Source of the DNA: Bacteroidetes/Chlorobi group bacterium MS-B_bin-24 | GTDB taxonomy: Bacteria; Bacteroidota; Ignavibacteria; Kapaibacteriales; UBA2268 | DNA: 34,484 bases | Direction of reading: 5' to 3' | Assembly: GCA_003731685.1 (NCBI GenBank) | Contig: RCNO01000012.1 | Span: forward strand, 1 to 34,484 | In this document: piece after piece, positions 25,811-33,443 of the stretch | Layout: each line of letters starts with the position of its first letter | Numbering within the stretch: position 1 is the first letter of the stretch | Notes under the pieces: model-generated | What the model was told of the DNA's origin: nothing | Seen by the model: only the letters and a program-made list of their open reading frames with translations | The model's database searches: none | Program-made: the position numbers and the translations under genes

Positions 25811-25951
25811 GGTAATTGCTCAATACAATCCACCTTATGTTCGAACTTTGAAAATTTACCATAATTTGTTCTATTGTATGGGGCAATTTTTAAACTGTAC
25901 CTAAAAAACTTTTTCAGACATCGAATGTTTCGCTAAAATCCGATGTCTTTG
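25811..25951 (+). repeat. REP-like two-hairpin element, copy B (degenerate)
   Basis: Copy B lies 219-222 bases after copy A and matches it at the start (GGTAATTGCTCAATACAATC), at ATAATTT (25861), at GGGCAATT (25881-25888), at TGTACCTAAAA (25896-25906) and at the terminal hairpin. About 19 bases present in copy A between palindrome 1 and hairpin 2 are missing. Palindrome 1 is decayed here. Confidence 0.7.
25916..25948. repeat. Hairpin 2 of copy B
   Basis: It has the same 33-base length and CGC centre as the hairpin in copy A, but three of the 15 stem pairs are mismatched (such as A924-C940, abbreviated from 25924 and 25940). The outer eight pairs are intact. Confidence 0.75.
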
Positions 25952-25998
25952 TTCTATGAATTTCTAAAGTCACGAACGAGTTCTTGCGGTCAGGCTTC

Positions 25999-26035
25999 CA
26001 AATAATTTTATCTTGAAGGGGCGAAAAATTATTTG
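25999..26035. repeat. Perfect 11-bp inverted repeat
   Basis: CAAATAATTTT at 25999-26009 is the exact reverse complement of AAAATTATTTG at 26025-26035, separated by 15 bases containing GAAGGGGCG. It lies 50 bases after repeat copy B. It could be a hairpin in RNA, an operator, or part of the same decayed element. Confidence 0.6.
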
Positions 26036-26291
26036 CCGCTACTTGGAATGAATTATGTAATCACCATTTTTATTTTCAAAGAATCATTAATTTCAGGAAT
26101 AAAACTTTCGATGAATAATTGGAGCCATTGTTATATTTAACAAGTTGGGTTTAATTTAGTACAAGTTTGTTAAAAATTTTCCATTCTGTATGAATTCTGA
26201 ATTCTCCACGAACTAGTTTTAAATTGCAAAATGACAACTTGGGTTATATCTCGGTGTTTTCGTATTTTTACATTTTTTGAAAAATGCGGAT

Positions 26292-27479
26292 ATGAAATTG
26301 GACACGGCAAGTTTAGTTGAACTGGAACAAAAATATATTTTACAAACTTATAAGCGATATCCAATTGTTGTCGACTATGCACAAGGAACAAGAATATTCG
26401 ACAAAAATGGTAACGAATATCTTGATTTTCTTGCTGGAATAGCAGTTAATTTGCTTGGTCATTCTCATCCAAAAATTATTCAGGCAGTGGAAAATCAGAT
26501 TCGTCGCTATATGCATCTTTCAAATTATTTTTATCAAGATGTGCAAATTGAACTTGCAGAAAAGATTTTAACACTTTCTGGTTATAGTAAGATATTTTAT
26601 ACAAATTCAGGTGCAGAAGCAAATGAAGGAGCTTTGAAAATCGTTCGGCGGTGGGGTAACCAAAGGAACAAAAAAACTGTTGTTGCGTTTACTGGCGGAT
26701 TTCACGGGCGAACTTACGGTGCTCTTTCTTTAATGGATAAGCCTCATTACAAGGAATTGATGGGTCCTTTCCTCGACGGAATTAAAATACTTACATTTAA
26801 CGATGTAGAGGCATTGAAAAGCACTCTCAGTCACGATACCGCTGGGGTTTTCATTGAATTTATCCAAGGTGAAGGTGGAATTTCCGAAGCCCAAGAACAA
26901 TTTGTTCAGGAATTGTGGGAGTTAAAAAAGAAATATAACTTCTTGATTGTTGCAGATGAAGTTCAGTCGGGAATTTTTCGCACTGGAAAACTTTTCGCTT
27001 TCCAACACTGGGATGTTTCTCCCGATATTGTTACTATTGCCAAAGGTTTTGGTGGGGGGCTTCCGCTTGGTGGTATTCTTGTTAAATCCGAGCTCGAAAA
27101 GATTTTCGAAAAAGGTATGCACGGGACAACATTCGGTGGCAATGCGGTTTCGTGTGCTGCTGGGATAGCAAATTTGAATGTTATTTATCCAGATTTGCTC
27201 GACCACATCAATTCTATTTCCGATTATCTTGATGGAATTTTACAACGAATTAAGCAAGAATTTCCCGAAAAAGTGCTTGAAGTTCGAGGTAGGGGGTTGA
27301 TGCGTGGATTAGTCTTGAGTTTCGAGGCTATAAGGCTTGTCGAAAAGCTTATCGATGAAAGAATTATCACGAATGCCACAGCTAAAAATGTATTGAGACT
27401 TGTTCCACCTTTAATTATTTCCAAAGATGATGTAGATTTATTTTATATTGGTTTGAAAAATGCTTTGCAAAAAGTTTGA
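26292..27479 (+). CDS. argD: Class III aminotransferase, acetylornithine aminotransferase-like
   Basis: This 395-aa PLP enzyme resembles ArgD, which makes N-acetylornithine in arginine synthesis. Visible motifs are DFLAGIAVNLLGHSHP, TNSGAEANE (phosphate cup, about 104-112), GGFHGRTYGALS, Asp222 in ADEVQSG, and the PLP lysine Lys251 in TIAKGFGGGLPLG. TTFGGN is near the start of the C-terminal part. I choose ATG 26292; an in-frame TTG at 26277 would add five residues. No other arg genes are near, so ornithine, 4-aminobutyrate or succinylornithine aminotransferase activity remains possible. The 3' end overlaps the next gene by 20 bases. Confidence 0.78.
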   Translation: MKLDTASLVELEQKYILQTYKRYPIVVDYAQGTRIFDKNGNEYLDFLAGIAVNLLGHSHPKIIQAVENQIRRYMHLSNYFYQDVQIELAEKILTLSGYSKIFYTNSGAEANEGALKIVRRWGNQRNKKTVVAFTGGFHGRTYGALSLMDKPHYKELMGPFLDGIKILTFNDVEALKSTLSHDTAGVFIEFIQGEGGISEAQEQFVQELWELKKKYNFLIVADEVQSGIFRTGKLFAFQHWDVSPDIVTIAKGFGGGLPLGGILVKSELEKIFEKGMHGTTFGGNAVSCAAGIANLNVIYPDLLDHINSISDYLDGILQRIKQEFPEKVLEVRGRGLMRGLVLSFEAIRLVEKLIDERIITNATAKNVLRLVPPLIISKDDVDLFYIGLKNALQKV

Positions 27480-28527
27480 TTTATTGCTTCTTTTGTTGAT
27501 ATCTTTCTTTGTTTTTTCCTGTAAAGTGGATACAATAACCGATACTTCTGCGAACAAGCCTAATATTCAGAAAATTGTACCAGAAGAAATTCATCCATTT
27601 GACCTTGTTACTATTTATGGCGAAAATCTTGGTGAAACTAACGATTCATCCTTTATTTTGATTGATTCGCTCTACACGATACCTTCGAAGTATTGTATCA
27701 AATGGAATAATAGTTTTATACAATTTTATGCACCAAAAAATCTTTTTAAAGGATTGCTTCGAGTAGTTATTAATTCTGATACAACAAACCCGTTAATGTT
27801 CAATTACTTTCCCTACCCAAAAATTGATTTGGTTCGTATTGAATCGGGGACTTTCCTGATGGGTTCAAATAAAGGGCTTGGCTATGAGCAACCCGTTCAC
27901 CAAGTTGTTTTGACTAAAAGCTTTTACATTTCCAAATATGAAATTACCCAAAAGCAATGGAATACATTGTTCGATACTAACGAAAGCCCTTTCATTGGCG
28001 ACAATCTTCCTGTTTCGAATGTTAGTTGGTTCCGAGCAATTCTATTTTGTAACAAACTCTCGAAATTAATGGGTTATGATACCTGTTATGTCATTTTGGA
28101 TACAAATTTAGTCGTTTGGGACACTTTGGCTAATGGTTTTCGGCTTCCTACCGAAGCCGAATGGGAATATGCCTGTAGGGCAGGCTCTCAGAACGAATTT
28201 GCTGGCAATGGTAATCCGCTCGATATGGGATGGTTCGATGTCAATTCTGGTATGAAATCGCATCCGGTTGGTGAAAAATTTCCTAATGACTGGGGAATCT
28301 ACGATATGCACGGAAACGTGTGGGAGTGGTGTTGGGATTGGTTCGACCCATTTTATTACGAAAAGTCGCCCAAAGTTAACCCACGAGGTCCTGCAACAGG
28401 GAAAGTGCATATTGTTCGAGGTGGTTGCTGGCAAAGGGGCACCACTTTTGGAAGAAGTAGCAGTAGACAATTTCCCGAAGACCAATCATTGAATTTTGGA
28501 TTCAGAGTAGTAAGGAATGCGAATTAA
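27460..28527 (+). CDS. Lipoprotein with IPT/TIG-like and SUMF1-fold domains
   Basis: This 355-aa protein has a lipoprotein signal ending FVFSC (Cys21). An Ig-like IPT/TIG-type domain follows (about 35-115, IVPEEIHPFDLVTIYGENLG), then a formylglycine-generating-enzyme-like (SUMF1) fold (about 123-353). SUMF1 hallmarks are GTFLMGS, YEITQKQWN, PVSNVSW, GFRLPTEAEWEYACRAG, DMHGNVWEWCWDW and a C-terminal GFRVVR. The paired active-site cysteines of true FGE should lie shortly after VRGG, but here the stretch reads CWQRGTTFGRSSSR, with only one Cys in a different place. It is thus probably not a sulfatase activator. GldK/PorK of the T9SS also has this fold, but gldLMN do not follow. The ATG overlaps the aminotransferase end by 20 bases. 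Confidence 0.82.
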   Translation: MLCKKFDLLLLLLISFFVFSCKVDTITDTSANKPNIQKIVPEEIHPFDLVTIYGENLGETNDSSFILIDSLYTIPSKYCIKWNNSFIQFYAPKNLFKGLLRVVINSDTTNPLMFNYFPYPKIDLVRIESGTFLMGSNKGLGYEQPVHQVVLTKSFYISKYEITQKQWNTLFDTNESPFIGDNLPVSNVSWFRAILFCNKLSKLMGYDTCYVILDTNLVVWDTLANGFRLPTEAEWEYACRAGSQNEFAGNGNPLDMGWFDVNSGMKSHPVGEKFPNDWGIYDMHGNVWEWCWDWFDPFYYEKSPKVNPRGPATGKVHIVRGGCWQRGTTFGRSSSRQFPEDQSLNFGFRVVRNAN

Positions 28528-29552
28528 CTTGATTTTCTCGACCTGATTGGCGTAGGATTTGCTTTAAAAGCATAATCAAAAAAAGTTTCTTTCGGTGTGT
28601 TTTTTAGTTTTAGTTCCCCTAACAAAGCTATCATCGCTGCGTTATCCATACAATATTGAATCTTTGGAATTACTACATTAAAACCTTTTTCGACAGAAAG
28701 CCCCTGAATTTTATTTCGCAAACGGGAATTAGCTGAAACACCGCCTGCAATAACAAAAGTTCCAATGTTGTAAAATTCTAATGCTTTAACACTTTTGTAG
28801 ATTAACACATCAACGATTGCTTCTTGAACAGAAGCACAAATATCTTTTAAATCGCTTTCAGGGATTGAAACTACGTTCTTATAGTGCTTTTCGATAAAAT
28901 ATCTCACGGAGGTCTTCAACCCGCTAAAGCTAAAGTCGAAATCATTTGAATTTATTAAACCTCTTGGGAAAGCAAATCTTTTCGGATTGCCTTCTTTTGC
29001 AAGTTTATCGATTTTTGCACCGGCTGGATAATCCAGACCAAGAATTTTGCCGATTTTGTCGAAAGCCTCCCCGGCTGCGTCGTCGCGTGTTGCTCCAATG
29101 ATTTGATATTGTGTAAAAGAACTGACAAGGAAGAGGATTGTATGCCCACCACTAACAACGAGAGTAATAAATGGAAATTCTATTTCGCTTTTTTCTAAAA
29201 AGCCTGAATAGATATGTCCCTCGATGTGGTCGATGGGAACCAAAGGCTTTGAATACCGCAAAGAAAAAGCCTTTGCAAAATTAGTTCCAACAAGGAGGGA
29301 ACCAATAAGACCCGGTTGGTAGGTTACGGCAATTCCATCGAGCTCTGAAATGTCCGTTTTCGCCTCATTCAAAGCGTCTTCGACGATTTTAGAAATTAAC
29401 TGCAAATGAATTCGAGAGGCAATTTCGGGAACAACGCCACCATAATATTTATGGACAGTTTGCGAGGAAATAATGTTACTCAATGTTTTGCTGTTTTCGA
29501 CAACAGCAGCGGAAGTTTCATCGCAAGATGTTTCGATGCCAAGGATTTTCAT
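28524..29552 (-). CDS. tsaD: tRNA threonylcarbamoyladenosine synthase subunit TsaD
   Basis: TsaD transfers the threonylcarbamoyl group onto adenosine 37 of ANN-decoding tRNAs (t6A), with TsaB and TsaE. The 342-aa protein shows GIETSCDETSAAVV at 5-18, the metal-binding histidines His109 and His113 in DHIEGHIYSGF, VVSGGHT, and the late GGVSANSRLRNKI. Length is normal. Its ATG overlaps the cinA stop as ATGA (29549-29552), a sign of translational coupling. Its TAA shares TTAA with the stop of the convergent lipoprotein gene. Confidence 0.97.
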   Translation of the reverse strand: MKILGIETSCDETSAAVVENSKTLSNIISSQTVHKYYGGVVPEIASRIHLQLISKIVEDALNEAKTDISELDGIAVTYQPGLIGSLLVGTNFAKAFSLRYSKPLVPIDHIEGHIYSGFLEKSEIEFPFITLVVSGGHTILFLVSSFTQYQIIGATRDDAAGEAFDKIGKILGLDYPAGAKIDKLAKEGNPKRFAFPRGLINSNDFDFSFSGLKTSVRYFIEKHYKNVVSIPESDLKDICASVQEAIVDVLIYKSVKALEFYNIGTFVIAGGVSANSRLRNKIQGLSVEKGFNVVIPKIQYCMDNAAMIALLGELKLKNTPKETFFDYAFKANPTPIRSRKSS

Positions 29553-30808
29553 ATTTCAAGTCTTTTTAAATATGCATAAAGCATTGTTAAAGCTGCGCCC
29601 ACGCTTCGTTCTCGATTTATCTGGCGGTCGTCACCGAATTGGTATCTTTTTGCAATAGTCTTATCAGGTGCGGAAAGGGAAATCCATACAGTTCCGACAG
29701 GCTTTTCGGTTGTTCCACCTTCGGGACCTGCAATACCTGTAATGCTGATGCCATAAGTTGACTTGAACAGTTTCCTTACATTTTCGGACATTTGTGTTGC
29801 TGTTTCTTGGCTAACAGCACCAAATTTTTGTAAAACTTGTTTTTCGACTCCGAGAATTCGCTCCTTAATTTCGTTGCTATATGCTATGATTCCACCAAGG
29901 AAGTATCGTGAGCTTCCGGGGTTGTTGGTGAACTCGCCACCCAAGAGACCGCCCGCGCAAGATTCAGCCACAGCAACAGTTTCCTTCCTTTCAGCGAGAA
30001 GTTCTCCAACTACTTGCGCCAAAGAAACTTCACCTTCACCAAAAATATACTCTCCAACTTTGCCTTTGATAAAATCTACAACCTTTTGGATTGCTAATTC
30101 GGTTTTGACAACATCTTCACCTTTTGCTTCGATTCGTAATCGAACTCCTTTATAGGAAGGCAAAAAAGCAACATTCACCCCGTTTAAAATTTCCTCCAAG
30201 CCAGAAAGTTTGTCGGCAAGAACGCTTTCGGCAATTCCGCAAGTTTGAAGTACTCGGAATATATGGGTAGGTAGTTTGCGACTGGTAATTTTATTTTGAA
30301 TGTAAGGAATGACATATTCTTTCATCAAAAATTGCATTTCTTTGGGGACGCCGGGCATAGCAAAGACAGCTTTATTCTCTTTTTCGAACAACAATCCGGG
30401 AGCAGTTCCAACTAAATTTTTTAATGGAGTACAACTTTTAGGAATTAACGCAAGATTTTTATTTCTTTCGGTAACTTCGTTGATGCCTCGTTTGGAATAA
30501 TATTCTTTTATCCATTCAAGAACTTCATCGGAAAAGATTAGCTCATCATCGAAAAATTTTATTAGAACAGGCTTGGTTAAATCATCTCGAGTAGGTCCTA
30601 ATCCGCCGGTTATTAAAATTATGTCCGAGAGATTATATAATCTCTTCAAAGTCTCGAGTATTTCTTCTTCGCTATCGCCAACCACACAATGCTCAATTAC
30701 AGAGGCTCCTACTTCGACGCATTTTTGGGCAATCCAACTTGCATTGGTATTAACAATTTGCCCAATTAAAATTTCATCACCAATTGTTAAAATTGAAACT
30801 CTCAACAT
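29549..30808 (-). CDS. cinA: CinA-family protein (NMN amidohydrolase)
   Basis: The 419-aa protein has the full two-domain CinA layout. The N-terminal molybdopterin-binding-like pyrophosphatase domain (about 1-170) has TIGDEILIGQIVNTN, GGLGPTRDD (68-76) and MPGVPKEM (151-158). The middle part (about 175-255) links to a C-terminal PncC-type nicotinamide-nucleotide amidase (about 260-415) with AESCAGG (281-287) and TGIAGPEGGT. CinA recycles pyridine nucleotides and is named for competence induction. It is the middle gene of glmM-cinA-tsaD, three bases after glmM and overlapping tsaD by four. Confidence 0.96.
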   Translation of the reverse strand: MLRVSILTIGDEILIGQIVNTNASWIAQKCVEVGASVIEHCVVGDSEEEILETLKRLYNLSDIILITGGLGPTRDDLTKPVLIKFFDDELIFSDEVLEWIKEYYSKRGINEVTERNKNLALIPKSCTPLKNLVGTAPGLLFEKENKAVFAMPGVPKEMQFLMKEYVIPYIQNKITSRKLPTHIFRVLQTCGIAESVLADKLSGLEEILNGVNVAFLPSYKGVRLRIEAKGEDVVKTELAIQKVVDFIKGKVGEYIFGEGEVSLAQVVGELLAERKETVAVAESCAGGLLGGEFTNNPGSSRYFLGGIIAYSNEIKERILGVEKQVLQKFGAVSQETATQMSENVRKLFKSTYGISITGIAGPEGGTTEKPVGTVWISLSAPDKTIAKRYQFGDDRQINRERSVGAALTMLYAYLKRLEI

Positions 30809-30811
30809 TAT

Positions 30812-32185
30812 TTACCCAAGAAAAATTTTTGCGAATAATTTAGAAATTCTCTGATGCTCATCAAAATCGAAGTTCTCATAAACAATTCGGGCAATAGGCT
30901 CGGTGTTCGACTTTCTTATGTGTAGCCAACCATTTTCTAAATTTATTCTGAAACCATCTTCGGTGTTCACGCCAAATAAACTTAAACCGAGCGTTTCAAC
31001 CAATTCTTCAATCTTCTCTTCGAAGTCTTCTTTTAAAGGGATTGTTTTTTTGTCCATATAAACTTTTGGTAGCGAGGAGATGATTTGCGATACTGTCAAA
31101 TTCATTTTACTTAACAAAGAGAGTATAAGAGCGATTCCAACGAGTGAGTCCCGACCATAGTGGCAAAGGGGAAGAATAACACCACCGCTTCCTTCCCCGC
31201 CGATTATCGCAGAAACTTCCTGCATTTTTTGGACAACATTAATCTCTCCAACAGGAGCACGAAGAACTTCTAATCCATATTTTTTTGCAATATATTCAGC
31301 AAGACTTGTAGTTGAATAATTCACGACAACCTTATTGCTTTTGGGATTGAAATATTCAAGATTTTCGGCAACACTCTGAATTGCCAATACGATTGTTAAT
31401 TCTTCCCAAACAGCATTGCCATTTTCATCGAAGATAACTAATCTATCGGCATCTGGGTCGACTGCAAAGCCAATATCGCATTGATGATTTAGCACTTGTT
31501 TGGAAGTTTCGAGAAGATTCTGTGGAATTGGTTCTGGCAAGTGTGTAAAGTTGCCATCAGGATTACAATTTAAAGCAATGACTTCCGCACCAAATTCTTT
31601 TAACAAATCTTGTAGTGCAATGGAGCCCGAAGCATTATTACAATCGATTAGAACTTTGAATTTCTTTGTGCGGATTTTTTCCAAAATACTTGTTTCCTTG
31701 AAAATTGGCAAGCTTAGGATTTTGTTTACGTGGATTTGTATTGCTTGGGTTTCTTCAACAACATTGGAGCTAAATTTATTTGGACATTTAAAAGCCTTGT
31801 TGTCGACCAGTTCAAACAACTTTTTGTTCTCATATTGTCCAAAGAAAATACCATTTTGATTAATAAACTTCAAACCGTTCCATTCCGATGGATTATGGGA
31901 TGCAGTGATAGAAATTCCACCGGAGGCTTTCAGTTCCTCGACCAGAACTTGAACAGTTGGAGTAGGAACGATACCTAAACGCACAACATCTCTGCCCATT
32001 GCAAGCAGAGTGCCGACAACAATATTTTCAATCCAGCAACCAGATGGTCTGCCATCCCTTCCTATTACAACTTTTCCCTCGGGTACGATTTCGGAGAAAC
32101 CAGCTACATATTCAGTAATTACATTTGGGGTTAAGCTTTTGCCTATTATTCCTCGTATTCCTGAAATTGAGCGAATTAAACTCAT
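30812..32185 (-). CDS. glmM: Phosphoglucosamine mutase (phosphohexomutase family)
   Basis: This 457-aa enzyme probably converts glucosamine-6-phosphate to glucosamine-1-phosphate for cell-wall precursors. The phosphoserine is Ser96 in TASHNP. The magnesium loop DPDADR has Asp243, Asp245 and Asp247. The sugar-specificity loop reads GGEGSGGV, and the phosphate-binding end reads RKSNTEPIARIV. The GEGSGG form, instead of the GENSGH of E. coli GlmM, is the type seen in Bacteroidota and archaeal members, so a phosphomannomutase role cannot be excluded. It is the first gene of the minus-strand operon and diverges from the MauE-like gene. Confidence 0.82.
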   Translation of the reverse strand: MSLIRSISGIRGIIGKSLTPNVITEYVAGFSEIVPEGKVVIGRDGRPSGCWIENIVVGTLLAMGRDVVRLGIVPTPTVQVLVEELKASGGISITASHNPSEWNGLKFINQNGIFFGQYENKKLFELVDNKAFKCPNKFSSNVVEETQAIQIHVNKILSLPIFKETSILEKIRTKKFKVLIDCNNASGSIALQDLLKEFGAEVIALNCNPDGNFTHLPEPIPQNLLETSKQVLNHQCDIGFAVDPDADRLVIFDENGNAVWEELTIVLAIQSVAENLEYFNPKSNKVVVNYSTTSLAEYIAKKYGLEVLRAPVGEINVVQKMQEVSAIIGGEGSGGVILPLCHYGRDSLVGIALILSLLSKMNLTVSQIISSLPKVYMDKKTIPLKEDFEEKIEELVETLGLSLFGVNTEDGFRINLENGWLHIRKSNTEPIARIVYENFDFDEHQRISKLFAKIFLG

Positions 32186-32248
32186 TTGATTATTACCTCA
32201 AAAATTAAATTAAAACTTTTGCGTTTAAATTTTTTAAAAAACAAAAAA

Positions 32249-32743
32249 ATGAGACGAAATTATTTCATAGAAATTATTGCTGTTATTTTCAGGATTACTC
32301 TTGGAATAATATTTTTGTACGCAGCAGTAGGGAAAATCGATAATCCCGAAGCTTTTTTCAAAGAAATAAGCAATTACAGACTTTTCCCGGATTTTATTTC
32401 TCAAATTTCAGCTATCATCTTACCCTGGATTGAATTAACCATTGGACTTTTGTTAATCTTGGGAATTCGGGTTAAAACTACCTCTGCCATTTCTTTTATT
32501 CTCTTAGTCGTATTTACTTTGATGGTAATTTCTGCTTGGGCACGTGGACTGAACATCAATTGTGGTTGTTTTTCCCATCGTATTGAATATGTTGGATTAA
32601 GAAAAGTAATTGAAAATCTTTTGACGATGGGTCTTAGTATTTTCTTGTTTTATTTTCCGGCTTCTGTTTTATCTTTGGAGACTTTTTTAAGGAAGGAAGT
32701 TCAAAAAGAAACTCCCAACAGTGAAATTCCGCTTCATTCTTGA
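32249..32743 (+). CDS. MauE/DoxX-family membrane protein with CxC motif
   Basis: This 164-aa inner-membrane protein has four predicted helices and the DoxX/MauE pattern: LGIIFLYAAVGKIDNPEAF at about 18-36, PWIELTIGLLLILGI (59-73), and a conserved NCGCF with Cys105 and Cys107 after the third helix. MauE-type proteins are linked to thiol-disulfide exchange in the periplasm. I start at ATG 32249, which begins a basic-hydrophobic N-terminus; an in-frame TTG at 32186 would add an unlikely lysine-rich leader. No SD sequence is present. The 3' end overlaps comF by 23 bases if the GTG start of comF is used. Confidence 0.78.
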   Translation: MRRNYFIEIIAVIFRITLGIIFLYAAVGKIDNPEAFFKEISNYRLFPDFISQISAIILPWIELTIGLLLILGIRVKTTSAISFILLVVFTLMVISAWARGLNINCGCFSHRIEYVGLRKVIENLLTMGLSIFLFYFPASVLSLETFLRKEVQKETPNSEIPLHS

Positions 32744-33443
32744 ATTGTTTAATTCCTTTAATTTTGTTCTTGCACCGCCAACTTGTATCCTCTGTGGCAA
32801 AATCATCGAGAACAACCCCATTGGCTCGAATCATATATGTAGTCATTGCTGGGAAAATCTTCCCCAACCAAAAAATTCAAAGGATATTCTTGAACGATTC
32901 GACCAACATTTCGGGGCGGAAAACAATCCTTTCTCTTTTGCCTTCTCTTTGTTCGATTCCGAAAAGAATCACCAGTTTTTGGAAATCATTCACTATTTCA
33001 AATACTCCAAATTTACACAAATAGGAAAATTCACTGGCAAATTGCTTGGTGAAAAGATTAAAGATGAGATTGAGAAAAAGCAGATAAAAGTTGACTACAT
33101 CGTTCCAGTGCCTATTCATCTTGTTAGAAAGCGAGAAAGGACTTTCAATCAGTCAGAAATCATTGGACAGGCAATATCAAAAGTAACGGCTATTCCTCTT
33201 GAAACAAAACTTCTTAAAAGGGTAGTTTACACAGAATCCCAAACACAACTTGGTTTTGAAGAGCGAATATCCAATGTATCCAAGGCATTTGCAATAACTC
33301 GGGATAAAGCTTTCGTCGAAAATAAGAACTTTATCATTGTTGATGATGTACTTACCACTGGTTCCACTCTATATTATTGCGGAAAGATTTTAAAGGAAAA
33401 CGGAGCCCAAAAATTAATGCTTGCTGTTCTTACAACTGCTTGA
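32721..33443 (+). CDS. comF: ComF family phosphoribosyltransferase-like protein
   Basis: ComF proteins are needed for natural DNA uptake in several bacteria and act in the cytoplasm. The 240-aa protein has an N-terminal zinc ribbon with Cys22, Cys25, Cys40 and Cys43 (CILC, CSHC). The conserved VPVPIHLVRKRERTFNQSE follows at about 128-146, then the PRPP-binding loop FIIVDDVLTTGST (204-216). No ATG is available near the start. GTG at 32721 gives the normal family length and overlaps the MauE-like gene; TTG at 32745 is the alternative. It ends tail to tail with the GH13 gene, overlapping by 14 bases. Confidence 0.93.
   Translation: MKFRFILELFNSFNFVLAPPTCILCGKIIENNPIGSNHICSHCWENLPQPKNSKDILERFDQHFGAENNPFSFAFSLFDSEKNHQFLEIIHYFKYSKFTQIGKFTGKLLGEKIKDEIEKKQIKVDYIVPVPIHLVRKRERTFNQSEIIGQAISKVTAIPLETKLLKRVVYTESQTQLGFEERISNVSKAFAITRDKAFVENKNFIIVDDVLTTGSTLYYCGKILKENGAQKLMLAVLTTA

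Larger units (their letters stand above)
25587..26291. other. Largest gene-free region in the window
   Basis: These 705 bases between the SPFH and aminotransferase genes contain two diverged copies of a two-hairpin element and one further inverted repeat, listed separately. Short open frames of about 60 codons on both strands cross the hairpins and show no protein-like composition. The part from 26040 to the aminotransferase start is plain AT-rich DNA in which I see no clear promoter, RNA gene or mobile-element gene. Confidence 0.7.

Noticed and set aside
25673-25886. Open frames of about 62 codons on both strands in the gene-free region
   Set aside because: They run across the hairpins of the repeat elements, have no ribosome site and no protein-like pattern.
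25592-25951. CRISPR array
   Set aside because: There are only two long, diverged copies about 220 bases apart, with no short identical repeats or regular spacers and no cas genes.
26277-26291. TTG start for the aminotransferase
   Set aside because: An ATG at 26292 is in frame, gives normal family length and is more likely; neither has a clear ribosome site.
27460-28527. GldK of the type IX secretion system
   Set aside because: It shares the SUMF1 fold and lipid anchor, but gldL, gldM and gldN do not follow and an IPT/TIG-type domain precedes the fold.
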